DNA of 64,000 bases, taken from assembly GCA_015179125.1 (NCBI GenBank), contig WHVA01000321.1, forward strand, positions 62,001-126,000. The letters run 5' to 3'. Of this stretch, positions 11,271 through 24,620 are shown piece after piece. The stretch is from Gautieria morchelliformis (lineage: Eukaryota; Basidiomycota; Agaricomycetes; Gomphales; Gomphaceae). Made by a program: the position numbers and the translations under genes. The notes under the pieces are model-generated. The model ran no database searches, had not been told where the DNA came from, and saw nothing but the letters and a program-made list of their open reading frames with translations. Within the stretch, counting starts at the first letter, position 1, and every line of letters begins with the position of its first letter.

Positions 11271-12724
11271 CATCATCATATTTCCCCCCACCGCCGCTTC
11301 TGCAACCTATATATGTTTGGTCTGCCAGTGTGAGCCCAAGACACCCATTTCCCTCGTTTCACTACTCGCACTCGCATTCTTCGCATATCCGTCCGCATGG
11401 CCAGTCCTACTATAGCGTTATTATTTTTCTCTACTACAAAATCACTGTAACACATCTGAAACATATAGATACTAAGCTGTGAGTTCAAAAGGAATGTTTG
11501 GCATTCATCTAGGACATTTTCTGACGTCCATGTCTGGTTGCAGCGTTTGGCACTGCCAAACTTTGGGGTGAGATGACAGCTGCGCTTGATTGAGTTCACG
11601 TGGACTATCTCTCCGTGTCGCCGGTTATGACGCATGGAATAGGAGATTTGGGACATCCGGAGTGGCTCTACAGGCAAGGTAAAGTTGGTGAATCGTTCAA
11701 TACAAGCCAGCGTGTCTGAGCATTCGAACCAGTGTGGCAAACGGAAAAAGGCATGTATGCTAGCAGCTCGGTACCCTATACATCATGGTGAGGAGCGGTC
11801 ACATGGCATGGTTGCAACTCATACCTTTGAGTCCGATCTCCTCTGCATCCTGTGTATCATGTATTAATGCAGTGTCAAATAGCACAGGGACCAAACACTT
11901 CTTCTGGGGAGAATGGCTATCTGGGCACGCTCGGATGATATCTTTTGGATATCATCATTAAGGTGTTGGGGGATTGAAGGTCGATGTAGAGGTGAGTGTA
12001 TACGTCAACACGGTCAAATTTGGATGGTGTTATTTGGCAATTTGGCACATATTGGCGAAGATACATTGCTAGCGCCGCTACAATGTCCACGGCACCATGT
12101 TTTCCAATGAGGTCCTGAAGGGATGTACCAGGCATTGGAGCTTGTTTGGCCATGTGCCAGTGGGCGCCAGGTGCGTGAGATATTAGTTCAACCAGTTCAT
12201 CCATGCTGGATGTCTCACTCTCTGTGGATGAATCACCATCCTCATCATAGCTCCCATTGACGACTGGGTGGGTTGCATTTGTCCATGTGAGGAATGCCAT
12301 GAATTTGTGGATGGCTTCTTGATGCCAAAGGTACTGGATCATTTGCTGGGTATAGTTCTTCTTGTTGCTTGCCCAGTACCCTTGCTTCACACGGTAAATA
12401 TGAAGCCATTCTGACATTTCTGTGTTGAAGCCATCCGCAGAACCCTTGGCTCGAATGAGATGTGCATAATGCTCCATAATGTGGATCTTTGGGATTCGGA
12501 AGTGCTTTCAGATGCCTGCTTTGATCAAGATGCCCTTGTGCTCATAGAATGTGCGCAGTGAATCCTGGAGGTGTCGGAGAGTTTCTGTGGAGTGGGCCGG
12601 GAAAGATGCATAGTATATGAAGTCAATACTTGCTCATGAAACAGCGGCCACATCGGGTGGTACCGCACCAAAAATCAGGCTTTCAAATACACTGTTTTGG
12701 AACCCTTCAAGACTTTGGTGTTAT

Positions 12725-14790
12725 TGCTAACACTTCAATCTATCAGAACGTGTCGTTTATGAGACTCAAAGAATATTAAACAATGCTGCAGCACAACTCC
12801 GGAAATAATTTTGATAAGAGTTGCTCTAAATGTGTTTAGTTTTCGTATAGAGATTTGATTCAAGCTTCGGGAGAAACTGAATCGAATAGAGGTCTGAATG
12901 TTGAGAGAGCTGCGTATGCTACGGGAACAGTTTCAGTCGGGAATCTCGAGACGGTAGGGAGGTAAAACTACTGTTATTCTTCTTACTAGGTAGTTACATT
13001 TGTTGGTACTATTTGACTACTAGAAAAGACTCGGTGTCGATACAATACGTACGATTCGTGACTCAAAGATATAGGGGGATGTGGAGTGGAGTCTGGGACG
13101 AGCTCTCGAGTGAATAGTACAAGGTGATACTAAGAGTTTGTAGTGCATAAGGCGGTGGTGTGGAGGGACAGGTGTGTGATATATAAGAGAAATTGTGGAG
13201 CTGCAGTCGAGGCCGCTCAGGGACGATCGAATGTGTATCGTGTCTTGATCGCGACTGAGTTGGTGCCTAAGCGGGGATATGTGTCTCAGGTCGGTCCCTC
13301 GGTCGAGATTGATGGGATCAGCATATGTAATATGATGACATCGGCTTGGCGTGCCCTGTGCGCGTGCGTGGTAATGTATTGGTCCGGCGTCGCGTGTATG
13401 CAAGTCAGGGGATTCGGGGATATTTCTGTGTATCTGTGTATGGACGTGGGCATGGATTTTGGGGATCGTGTGGTTGGGTGACATCAGTATATTTTAGATT
13501 CAGATCTGGGTGATGTCATTAATGTCGTTACTTGAATATCATAACAACTTTAATATTTGTACCTTGGTTGCAATCTGCGTAAAAACTAGTCCAAGTTAAT
13601 ATGGATGGCAGGCAATGCGTTTCTTAGCAGCACTGAACAATAAACTAAAAGACTGTAGGTTCAAGGACACTATCGGGGTCCAAGCGCATTCCAAAATATA
13701 AAGGAATGTACCTAGCAGGCGAGTTTATAAATGGACTGCCCTGATAATCTACCAGCGCACAGCAATAAAACGAGGGATGAACGAGTTTTAGAAGTGACTT
13801 GTGAAATTCTCTAATCAGGAAAATCGACTGATCAGATCGTCTTGGGTATTGGAGTGCGAATGGAAAGACTATCAATTGACAGACTCACTCTGTAGAATTA
13901 CACCTGGAGGATTAGTCTAGGTGGCTAAGCAGAAAAGTATCTACTTAACAAGGAATTAGACACTAAAGTAAGTGAATAACCCTAGCTGGGATTAGCAGCT
14001 TAGTAAGATGCAAGTCACACGAGGTCACGTGGATAGAAGATGTTAGATTGCTAGAATGATGATTCAAGGAGGTCAGAATGGCCTCCTTTTATATTGTAAA
14101 ATACACAGGATTACATAAAATGGGGTTCTTCTATCTATTAGGCGAGTGATGTCATAAGTAAATATTTGCACTGCTGAAACACACCCTCGTAACTATTGCG
14201 GTGTGTTTGTGCAAAGAAATTGGAAATAGATAGCCAATCACCTTCCCTGGTTTGCACAGCCTTACACAGCCTTTCACAGCCTTGCACTGCCCTGCACAGC
14301 CCTACACAGCCGCTATGACATCAAGGGGCCTATTTGGTGTCGTAGCGTTGCGTTTGGAGGATCCATTCATCCAATAGGCTTTATCAAACCTGCACCCTAG
14401 TTTTGGCTTTGTACATCTTTGTGTGACTTTGTACGCAGCCTTGCACAGCCATGGTTGCTATGATGCAAGTCATGTGCAAGCTGGGTTTGAATTGCACAGG
14501 CTTGTATAAGCGGTAGAGGACACATTCAGTCTCAGTGGCTGAGTTTGAGTGAGCCAAGGTACCGGAGTTGTAGATGCTTGAGTGCCTGCAACTCCGAGTT
14601 TACGGTTCGTGGGAAGCTACGGTCGGAGTTTGAAACTGAGTGGCTGTGGCAGAGTTGTGGACGTGCGTGGGTTCATAACTCTGCCTGACAGAATAAGGAG
14701 TTTTTGAGCCAGGGAAGCCAAGTTAAATGGCGAGAAAATAAGAGGAAATTCAAGGAATATTTGAATAGAGTTCTCCCAACAATAGCCACG
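12725..14790. other. About 2-kb insert inside the Plavaka transposase, unidentified
   Basis: Transposase similarity stops near 14,790 and resumes near 12,720. Between them no domain was recognised. The insert holds a palindrome near 14,080 (AGGAGGTCAGAATGGCCTCC) and a CACAGCC-rich tract at 14,260-14,320. The frame at 13,020-13,484 (-) looks like composition only. No clean target duplication was found, so this could be an old LTR element or an expanded decayed interior. Confidence 0.45.
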
Positions 14791-16038
14791 TGTATTAGGG
14801 GCAGTCCACTGAGATATCGTAGAGATTCCCTTTTTGAAGTGGCGTAGACCTGGGTGGTCTGGAAGACATTTCAATTGCTCATCCACCTCCTGTGCACCCC
14901 CTTTCCCAGCAATTTGAATACACCACTTCACCATATGGTCCTTGAAGACACCCTTGTGTAGTTGATGGAGCAAATCGGGGGTGAAACATTCAAAGATATT
15001 GGTGTATGGGAGGTCAGCCCAAAATGGCTGGGGAATGGGACAGAGATGCAGATTCTGAAATGCTGGAGATGGTGTCCCCATCTCCAAGCTTCTCAAGGCT
15101 GTGAGAATGGTGCTAGGATTGTGACTTGGTGCACACCCTGGATTTCCATGGTCATCTAGTGAGACCTTGCAGATTGGGCATGAGTTTTCACGGATGGCTG
15201 CCACTAAACATTGCTCTGGGTTGTTGGCAATGTATGATGCCAAAATGAGGAAGAGGTGGTGTATTTGAGAGTCGGAACATGTCATATAAACCCCATCTTT
15301 GCTGGCAGCAATCAGAGGTTCAAGAATAAGGGACATGCAATAGTGGAAGAGATAATATGCATGCTCTTTGCAACATTCTGGAGACAGGCATTCGAGCTTG
15401 GTTACTGGCAGATATCCTAGGAGAACCATGGCTTGTTTGGAAGGCTGATGATGGATGGCCGTGTCAATGTTCCCGATTGTGAGATACACTGGCCATGCTT
15501 GCTTATCACCACTGAATTGGCACAGTTGGGTGTTGTCTGATACAATGATTATTAGGGCGATTGTAGCCCCTTTGGGTAATTTTTCCTGATTGTGAAAGGG
15601 TCAAATGGAGCGCTGTACTGTAGGAAAGCTGTAATACTTACTTGTAGTTCCCACCACCACTCTCCTGTCCACATCTCATTAAACACTTGATCTTCCTCAG
15701 TCGAGCCGGTAAAGACCTTTTGAAGTGCATAATTCATGGCCTCTTTGAAAGCTGGATTACCAATCAACTCCTTCACGCAATCCACAGGGTTGTGGCACCA
15801 AATGAATAATTCTTCTATCCGGCGTTCACCATTGTAATCATGCACATCCCCATTAACCTGCACTGTGACATTGCCAGGAGGGAGCAGGTGGTAACGAGTC
15901 AATTTTTTTGAGCAGACCCCGCTTATCCATGAAGGAAGGGCAGGTGTGATTGCAAGTCTGCACTTGCTTTAGCATAGTGCACATACACGGCTACCATGTA
16001 TTAAATGAAACTTACAATGTCTAATTTCAGGTACTTGT

Positions 16039-16862
16039 TGTTATTTGAGGAGAAGCAGAATATTTCAGTCAGGACAATTTCTTTGTTATCAAACATTCTT
16101 ACCTTTCACCATATTTCTTATCATTCCGAGAATCATTCTGAGCCGAGAACTATTCCAAGTCGAGTCGAGTCGAGGTGCACATATGCGTACCATTTCACAT
16201 TTATTATTGAGTCGAGCCCTTGTCCTACAGGCCTGACATCATGTTTGACATCATCTATCCATGAATTTTCCCTACAGGGGTCATAGCATCATATTTGACA
16301 TCACTTTGACCCTAACTCCTAGCATTATTGCTTTCACATGATTATCTACTCCTATTTGTATTGCTTAAATACTTGGACCCTAGATACAAATAAATAAGCG
16401 ACTTTACAATGTTTTTCCTTAGAGCTTTGAGTCAAAAGCATCTCTGGATTATTATTGTTTCCTTCTCATTTCTTACACTAAGAACACTGCTTACTCCTTA
16501 CTCTAGAACACTGCTCTTATCCTGCACTAGAACATTCCTCAAATCTCTATCTCTATCACACTTCTATCCATTCAACCTCAACCTCTTAATCCAATTTATA
16601 TTATCTGTTAACTCACTCAACCAGACTCAACAATGTGAGTGAATTGGCTGAAACCAATGATTTGTTGTAGCTAAAGTCCTAGATACTTATACAGTGGTGA
16701 ACAGGGGCAAAACCCTATGGAAAATTGGATTAGGAGTGTATACATCACCAATGATGTCAATGATGATGCTATGTGCCCCTAGGTGGATCATCCATTGATG
16801 ATGATGTATGCCCATGAAAAGCGTAATTCACCTAGGAAATGTCCCTCTAGAATCCAATAACA
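16039..16862 (-). mobile_element. Solo LTR, family B (824 bp)
   Basis: Ends are TGTTAT and ATAACA, a 6-bp inverted pair. The 5-bp duplication CTTGT flanks both sides (16,034-16,038 and 16,863-16,867). It sits in the Plavaka transposase just after its SEIDK motif. The last 260 bp match 63,075-63,348, part of a shorter copy of the same family. It is younger than the transposase it splits. Confidence 0.9.
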
Positions 16863-17514
16863 CTTGTCGATCTCGCTCTGGCTGGCACCACTCTTTATTA
16901 ACCATTCAGCCAGTTCCCACTTGGCCAGGTCTTCGAAAGGACCAAATGTTCCCAAGCTGCCGGTGCGCTGCTCTTCACGCAAAACCTCAAAGGTAGTCTT
17001 CTGCTCTCCATAAGAGACTCCTGCAGGTTCTGGGAAATCCTTTACCCACATTATATCAATGTCCAAGATGTTGTCGTGTGGGGTATGCTTGGAGCTGTGG
17101 GAGCCCTGGCCAACTTTATTTGCGCCTGTGCCTTCCCTCTCGGAAAGTCCATGCTTCCTCTGGGAAGATGTCCTGTGAGACACCTTCAGCCGAGTCCATT
17201 GGAGGATCATCCTCAAGGGCATCCACTGGCTCAGCGGCATTGGTGCGTATCTTTTTCTTTGGCTCGGTTTGCCTATTTTTCCCTGCTATTGCCAGCCTAC
17301 AGGAGTCCTGGTGGAAGATATGCAATGGCAGAGCCTTCCTCGATGTGCAGACTGTATGACAAGCGCCGCACAAGTGCAATTGACTGGCTTGAGGGGGAGA
17401 CATAACTCCAGGTCCCTCGGCCTTACATGGCCATTCTCCAGAACAGTCATGTGACTGGTTACAGGGTAAGCTGTGTTGTTTCTTATTCCTGACTACCACC
17501 ACTCACTGCAAACC

Positions 17515-18120
17515 TCTTGGTTTCAATGCCTCCACCTGGTTCCAAAAGGAAAGCTCTGCAGGAGATCCCCCTGACCCAGCTCCCTTCACGCTCCACAGTG
17601 CCAAAGCAAACATCGACTTACAGCAGTATGAACTCCAGGGGTAGCGAACATCGTTCGAGACCGGGTACTTGTTCGTTGCCGGTTGGGCCGCAACCAAAGC
17701 TGCCACTCCCAACAATTAAGGTTCATGCGGTTGTCTGACCGCAAAAGGTCTTGAGTATCGTATGTATCATCTCCCCTGAGCCATTGGGGTCGTCTACCAT
17801 GACCACTTCCAGAGTTCCAGGTCAAGGCCGACAAACAACGATTGGCCCACCAATGTGGCCGCCACCTCGCACGGGAGGAGGCAGCTCGAGCACAAGAAGC
17901 AAGACAAGCCGAGATCGCTGCTCTTAGGGACGAAGGTCTAGGGGACGAGGAAATCGAGGAGTTCCTTGATGACCAATATGCCAATGATTCCAAGGACGAA
18001 CCTGAGCCTCAGCTCCATAAATGTTCCCATTCAGCCCCAAATATATCCTCATCTTTGCATTCAGTTTGGTCCAGGAAGGATCCAGGAGAATGAGGTCCGT
18101 CATCCACAAAAAGTCTTTTT
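17515..18120 (+). other. Unassigned coding-like stretch
   Basis: A charged frame at 17,842-18,093 (EARQAEIAALRDEGLGDEEI with FLDDQYAND downstream) has protein-like composition and a predicted helix, but no family was recognised. It lies directly upstream of the transposase N-terminus in the opposite direction. It may be a fragment of a host or element gene. No start or splice sites could be assigned with confidence. Confidence 0.25.
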
Positions 18121-18149
18121 TTTTTGGACTAACTTTCTGCTCTTTCTTC

Positions 18150-18278
18150 GACTCTTCTCTTGCTTTGCCACTCTTCTCTTGCTTTGACTCTTCTCTTGCT
18201 TTGACTCTTCTCTTGCTTCGACCCTTCTCTTGCTTCAACTCTTCTCTTGCTTCCCTCTTCTCTTGCTTCGACTCATCT
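18150..18278 (+). repeat. 17-bp tandem repeat (CTTCTCTTGCTTYGACT)n
   Basis: About seven imperfect copies of a 17-bp pyrimidine-rich unit are visible. Some units are shortened. Confidence 0.85.
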
Positions 18279-18279
18279 A

Positions 18280-18705
18280 TAGTTCACCTTCAAGGACACA
18301 ACAGCGGTAGTCACAGCTGCTGCGAAACTGGCTATGTCCAACGCGGTTCGGCACCAGACAGCCAGCTCACCCATACCCCTCTGGTCTGTGACTCGTGACA
18401 CAGTCCAACCACATGACCGTCTATATGCTTCCTCACCGCCTCCACGTCCTGACAGCGGTGCCATTGACCAGAACCACAAGAAACAGGGCTGGGTGGACCC
18501 GATGGACTAAGTGGTGTGCCCTCCATTTGTTTCTTGGAATCACACTGATATTGAGTCCAGTTGACACCAAGTAGTAAAACATGGGTGCATGGGGCAACAT
18601 CTGACGACATGCATGCTACCCATAGTGACACTGACTCCAATAGCAAGAACACCAATCCCAAACACCCCCAGAAGATCAGGAAAACTCACAAGGAAAGCCA
18701 AAAGC
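18280..18705. other. No gene supported
   Basis: Mixed short frames only. The stretch lies between the 17-bp repeat and the end of the LTR-like block. Confidence 0.35.
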
Positions 18706-19629
18706 GGCAGACTATGAGGGACTTTTTATGATTAAAATGTTAATGGTGCCTTTAGCAAACAGTTTCTATTGCTTAGCGGTCATGACCGCTATGTCTGTCC
18801 CTCGCCTGTGTGCTGACTAAGCCTCTCGAGACGCGTCTGGCACTGATGCAAGGAGGTCACGTGACCGTGTCGATGGAAGAATGGTGTCAATCTAAGGAAT
18901 AACTAAGTCAAAAGGCTTTGCTTTTTGTAGTCTAGAGTAAACAGTAATAGTGAACTCTCAACGAAGAATTGGAGTAAACTATCAAGATCTAAGTTCTGTA
19001 GCTATCAAACAAAACTACAGTGACTTCAAGGGGTGAAACAGTTGATTCTGGATGATGTATTCATACATTGGTGGTAGCTACTTATACAATACTAGTGGTA
19101 ACTACTAGTGTTCAAGATAGTGAGTCGATGGGTCGAAAAACTACTTGTAACTAGAGGGGTGACTAATTATAGTCATAAAATCATGGGAGTGATGGGAATA
19201 GTATCAGGGTTGTTTAGGCTTTGGAATAGAGTCTTGTACCTACTATACAAAGCCCCTGTCTACATGGTGTCAGGATAGTAGTCAGCTGGTCGTGTCATGG
19301 AGTTCAACAGAAAATAGAAATTAAATCTATTCTGCCTAGCATAAATGCTGGGCTTGGTGATGGGGTCGCTGTCTCTGTGCCTCTTCTGTGGGGCAGCTAG
19401 TTGAGTACACGTATTATGGATGGCATTCTGAAGCCACTCCACAATGTCCGGTGCTCCTGCGCAGTCTACACTCCTCTGCGGCATTTGGTGCCCACACCTC
19501 CTTGGGTGCCTGTGGCCTGCACCTGTCGACGTCATGGCCGATGCCATCAGTCGATAGGCGCGCTGTCTCTGATCGACCGCACGTGGTCGACACCCGTATC
19601 CCTGTATCTTATCTAATCTGTAGATAAGA
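18706..19629 (-). mobile_element. LTR (and possibly leader) block of the old Copia family, cut by Helitron A copy 2
   Basis: The reverse complement runs alongside 41,386-42,307, the sequence just upstream of the old Copia gag, with frequent differences but clear colinearity (for example GATCAGAGACAGC, the GTCACGTGACC core, and TTCTTCGTTGAGAGT). Its outer end is cut exactly at a Helitron A|T site at 19,629/19,630. It is a partial, broken LTR copy, older than the Helitron junction. Confidence 0.75.
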
Positions 19630-19757
19630 CTAGCCAATAGACCCGTGCTTCGCACCGGGTTATTTAGGGTTAACATTGCACATGGGTAGTTAATAGAATC
19701 AAAGAATTATTTGGTGAAATGCAACTACATACATTAAATACAAATGGAAATACATAT

Positions 19758-22700
19758 TTAATCAGGCTTCAGCAACACTTCTTTGTATACAATATTAGAA
19801 GTTTTGTTCCCCTCCCCTAAAGAATATGGACTCTGTTCCAATTAGTGCCCTTGACACTGCAACATACAACTGTCCATGTGAAAATACCACGTATCGCAAG
19901 TCTATGCCTACCGTGCCAAGAGACTGCCCTTGAGACTTGTTGATAGTCATGGCAAAGGCCAGCCTGACAGGAAACTGGCGACGCTGGAGCTCAAATGGCA
20001 ATTGGTCTGAGGTGGGTGTCACTGTCATCCTAGGGATAAATGCAGTCTCTCCTGCAAATGGTCCAGAAATGATCTCACAAAGAGTACCCTGTTGGTCATA
20101 TTGATGAGACGCAACCTTGTACCATTGCAGAGTCCACGACCAAGGTCAATATTCCGAAGAAGCATGAGTACCACTCCAGGTTTAAGCCTGAGTTGAGATG
20201 GAGGAAGCCCACCCATGTTGAGTGAGTTAAGATACTCCACAGGATACACTTGCCATCTTCATTTCCTTTGACCGAGTCCTGCACTGGGATAGAGACGCTC
20301 ATCCCAGGGAATACATTGAGCACCTCAGCATTAATCTCATCCATTTCCATATTGCGAGGGCAAAGGATGGCACGTTCCAAAAGTATTTGTCTTGGAGTGC
20401 CTCCCCAGTACCAATGTTAGGATAGATAGCTGCAATGAGATCTGACACCTGTGGTCCACAGATCATGTGCTGAGGAAGTGTGAATGAATTGTCCAAAGGG
20501 AGATCCTTTCCCTGACCAACGTCAGAGAGCCACTGAGCAATTGTTCACTCTGGGGATCATGAGGGTCGACCCGCATATTTTGAGTAAGATGGAGGACCTT
20601 GACATGATGCCACAAAGGGGATCTTTGGATCGAAGCACCCACGATCTCCTCCTTGTTACCTCGAGGAACAACAGGCAGAGTTTGCTGGAAATCTCCACCC
20701 CAAGCACAGTAATACCACCGAATGGACGATCTGGACGCTCTAGGACATCCCTGCAGGTTCTGTCGACAGCTTCAACTACATGACGATGCTGCATAGGCAC
20801 CTCATCCCATATGATCAAATGGACCTGCTTGAGAAGTTCTGCCAGTGGTGAGCCTCTTTTGATGTCACATAGAGAACCCTCATGAATCAGAATTGGTATC
20901 TTGAGCATAGCATGTGATGTTCTGCCCCCAATCAGAAGCAATGCTGCAATTCCTGAAGATGCAATGCATAGGACAATAAGGCCCCTTCCTCTGATAGAAT
21001 GAGCCAGGGTATTCCAGGTAAAGGTTTTGCCTGTACCACCGGGGCCATTGACAAAGAACAGAAGACCCTCTCCATTTATGGCTGAATGGAGGATCTCATC
21101 ATGGACACGCCTCTGTTCTGCATTAAGCTTGTCATATTGGTGGCAGCTTTTTCCAGCTCTGTAGCTGGGTCATAGTCCCGCTGCTCAGCTATCCAACGGT
21201 TCCCTACCAATCCCTCCCAGTGCCCATTATCTGTGGCATATCTGGGAACTCATCCAGAGACTTCCCCCCCTGACGTATGATTTGTCAATGAGAAAGAGAC
21301 CAAAGTCATAGATTTGATCATTGGTAGGATGGTGAATGCCATGCCTATTTTGAAGCTGATGCTCCAGGTCATCACAATACACTCCCGAAACTCCTCCCAT
21401 ATTTGAGCAGGCTGAGCAGGGTTACACCGAAGGAGAATAGTGACAAATAACCTCCTGAGCTGGGAAACCTGTTTGTATATGTGCAGCCTCCTGAAGACAC
21501 TGTGTCCACTCCGAATCATCTTCTAAGAGGCCCCTTGCCAGGCATGCAGCCTTGTAAGTAGGACAAATGACCCATCAAATGATCTAAGCTCCTCAAATGA
21601 CATTGCTCCTCTGACAACTGTAAGGAGGGTTCGCAAGTAAAAGCGCTCTCCAGAGGCTGGACTTGCAAAATGAGGCGACCGAGACTGAAACCCTGCTGGC
21701 GAGGTTGCCACCGCTTTGGCTTGCCTTTTTTCAAAACATAGTGCTCAGAAATTCCACATAGAGTAGTTCACGTCTCAGGATATCTGTTATTGGCTTCAAA
21801 AATAGGCCATGAGGGATGGTCCTTAGCATCCTCTGCCGTCTGCAAAGCCATGCCTTGGATCGATAATAGGATCAAAATATCACATTGTGCTGCCTGGCAA
21901 AATGGACTGGAAGTGCCATGACAGAGGGACCTGAACACATTTATATTCAGCAGTATCCAAAGCACCTTCAATGTGAGCTGACATAGCGTGCATCGAGGAC
22001 TGTTTAACCTCATCCTCTCCTTATTAATGGTATTGTGGTCGCCTGTCAGGCCCTGTACATATACTTGTGAATGTACTTGATAGAGGCGCACATTGAAAGT
22101 GGGTTCCAAATTAATATGGCATTCAAATTCCAAGAGGAGGTGGGACTACATAGGGAACCCACGTCGCGTTGTCCCATGAGTTGGCCTCTGACATTATGCC
22201 TGTCTGCCATCATTAGGCGGCGATACTGTGGATAGCCATCTTCAGTGACAGTGTCACCTCACAAATTCCTTTGGGAAATGTTTTGGAACACTTGCCTCTG
22301 TCATGCAGAAGCCCGAGGACCCGCTTGTCCACAGGGGCCATGAGTTCATTAGATCACAAAACTAATTTGTAGAGCCTTGGATGCCTTCCTGCTGATCAGG
22401 AAAACAGCCCAAACCAAAGCATCCACAGTTCCGGTGTCCTGATCTTATCCTCCTCTTTAAACCATATAAGAAGGTGCATATGAGGGAGCCCCCGCTTCTG
22501 GAATTCGATCACATGGACACGTGCAACTGTGCGACCAAGGATACCATCCTTCATGATACGTTTGATCAATTGCTCCTTCTTGAGATGAAAAACCCTTGCA
22601 ACCAAGTCAGGACGATCACTGGGAGTCTGGCCTGGCTTGAGAGCATCTTGATTTCTTTCCACTGGGGGTTGCTGTCATTGTCACAAAGACATCTGCTGGA

Positions 22701-24620
22701 CCATGCTTCCTAGTGATTGCCATTGAATTTTGAAAATTCTCGTTCATATCCTGGCGCTCCAGTAAATGTAGCAGGCAAGATGACCTTTTGTCCCAAGTTA
22801 GCTGGATTGGCCTGATTGTCCTCAGGTCCAAATTATCAATCATCTGATTGTAGACCTCAGCTCGCAGCTCGTGTTGATGGTATTTGATCCAATTTAGCTT
22901 CTGCTGTTCAGTCGCTGCCCAAGCATCCACAATGTATTGCTGAAAGAGCTTGCCAGCCAGGAAGAGAGTTTCAGCTTCACCCTCCCTTGGAAAAAGACGA
23001 TAACGATAGTATTTTGACATGGTCACACGCCTGTCACTTGAAGGGTCCTCCTCCTCCTCCCCCTCCTGGCCTTGTCGTGGAAGAGCTTGGTCTATCCGTG
23101 GAATGTCCCAATCCCAGCCTGATTCACCTCTGGGAAAGAGAAGGACATAGTGTAGTGGCGCATACAAAGCATGTTCGGCCTGAATTCGTCGCAGTTCTCC
23201 ACCTCTAAGCTGAATGACAATGTCTCTAGTGCCTCCAGGCACACCTTCCCAGGAGCACAATGGCAATCTCATCCGCTGTAGAATATTATATCTTCTCTGG
23301 TCTGTATGTGCTCTGTAGGTGAGTCTGGCCTCCACAGTCAACCTATCTGGCTGGTTCCTAAGCCTTTCCATTGCCTGCTGATAGATTGGAACCAATGGAT
23401 TGTGAGCCTGCATCATTTCCTGGAGGTCACTTAAAACATCTGAATCCAAAGGATCAAAACTGTTATTGGCCTCCCTACGTCGCAAAGCCTCTGCTGGATC
23501 ATAAAAGTAGAGCTGCGCATAGCTGGGTGCCTATCCTGACCCTGAGTAGGAAGAAGAGCGCCATGAATATGATAGAGGCTCCCTGAATTTTGAAGACATA
23601 TGGCCCAGGTCTATTCACGACATTTTCATCTATGTTCACTCCCACAGAGACAAATGCCAGTGCAGCATTATAGTTCCGAATCTTTTCCCTAAACTGTTTT
23701 CCACGCCTGTCTTGGCTGGCCAAAAGAGTCTTTAGTGGTTCTGGAGGTTCCATCAACAATTCAAGGTGTATCTGGCCCTTTGAGCAACATATACCAAATT
23801 TGGGCTCAGCAATGGTAGAGTCGGCCAGACGCTCTGCCTTCCAATGCCATGCTTTACATTTTGGACATTTGTCATCCATAGCACCAAGGTCATGAGGTGC
23901 AATCTGTTGTTCAATCAAAGGGCGACGTGCTAGTGGAAGGTTTCTTAAAGGCATTGGTGGAGGCGGTGGAAGTGGAGGGGGCTGAGGAGCAGCAGGTGGA
24001 TGCAGAGGGTGTGGAGGCACAGGGGGCACAGGGGCAACAGGAGGCACAGGTTGTTGTGGAGCAGGCTGATGAGGCAGTGGAAGTGGAGGGGCCCGAGGAT
24101 GAGCAGGTGGATGTGGAGGCTGTGGAAGCACAGGTCGTTGTGGTGCAGGCTGCTGCTGGAGTGGCATTTGATCTGGGAGAGGTTCAGGGTTTGGATTCAA
24201 TGCCTGAGCACGTCGTCGTGGCCGTCCTCGTTGTGGCAGAGGCATAGGATTGAGATTAGCAGCCTGGGCCCGCAACAGAGCTACAGCTGCAGAGCCTATA
24301 GGGACAGGAGGAGGAGGTGCTGCCTGGGCCTGTCTTTGACGCACAGGTGCAAGAGGCATATCAGCTAACTGTTCTTGTATGGCACGTACAGCATCCCGAG
24401 GACTTAGATCAGGTGGAATGGCATTTGAAGGTCCAGCCACAGGAGGCCAAGGAATTGCATTGTCCTGAGGGAGTAGAGGTCGAGGAAATGGCTGAGGAGG
24501 TGGAGGGTCAGGATTTCGAAGACGTTCTTGAGCTGCAGCAAGAACCCTCTCCCGACGACGCACAGAAGGGGACGTCATTGGCAACCGACGCTGACGCTCC
24601 AGAGCACGCTCCTCCTGCAT
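19758..24620 (-). pseudogene. Helitron A RepHel (copy 2)
   Basis: Starts at ATG 24,620 (MQEERALERQRRLP) and ends at the stop at 19,758. Landmarks: a proline-rich N-terminus, the finger CPKCKAWHW (23.86 kb), the HUH motif LPHMHLLIW (about 22,470-22,495), the tyrosine motif region (about 22,050-22,080), Walker A (about 21,021-21,050) and motif VI near 19,935. The N-terminal 373 codons are in one frame, then frameshifts follow. The proline-rich segment differs in length from copy 1 by in-frame repeat changes. Neither copy can make the whole protein. Confidence 0.85.

Larger units (their letters stand above)
11440..17510 (-). pseudogene. Plavaka-type (CACTA-like) transposase, nested insertions
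   Basis: Plavaka elements are cut-and-paste DNA transposons of Agaricomycetes. Family landmarks in order on the minus strand: a Cys/His finger (CGACHTVC, 17.35 kb), VKDFPEPAGVSYGEQKTTF and EWLIKSGASQSEIDK (17.0-16.87 kb), LFIWCHNPVDCVKELIGNPA and MWTGEWWWELQ (15.8-15.65 kb), YLTIGNIDTAI, PSKQAMVLLGYLPV, CFTPDLLHQLHKGVFKDH (15.5-14.95 kb), then HYAHLIRAKGSADGFNTEM (12.45 kb) and a C-terminal region with RRHGEIVHVNSIKRSCHL and WTSENVLDE (about 11.6 kb). It is opened by a solo LTR (16,039-16,862) and by about 2 kb of unknown sequence (12.7-14.8 kb). Several frameshifts and stops are also present. Terminal inverted repeats were not located. Confidence 0.85.

Noticed and set aside
13020-13484. 154-codon minus-strand frame rich in His, Ser and Pro
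   Set aside because: Composition follows the base content, the opposite strand is also open, and there is no recognisable domain.
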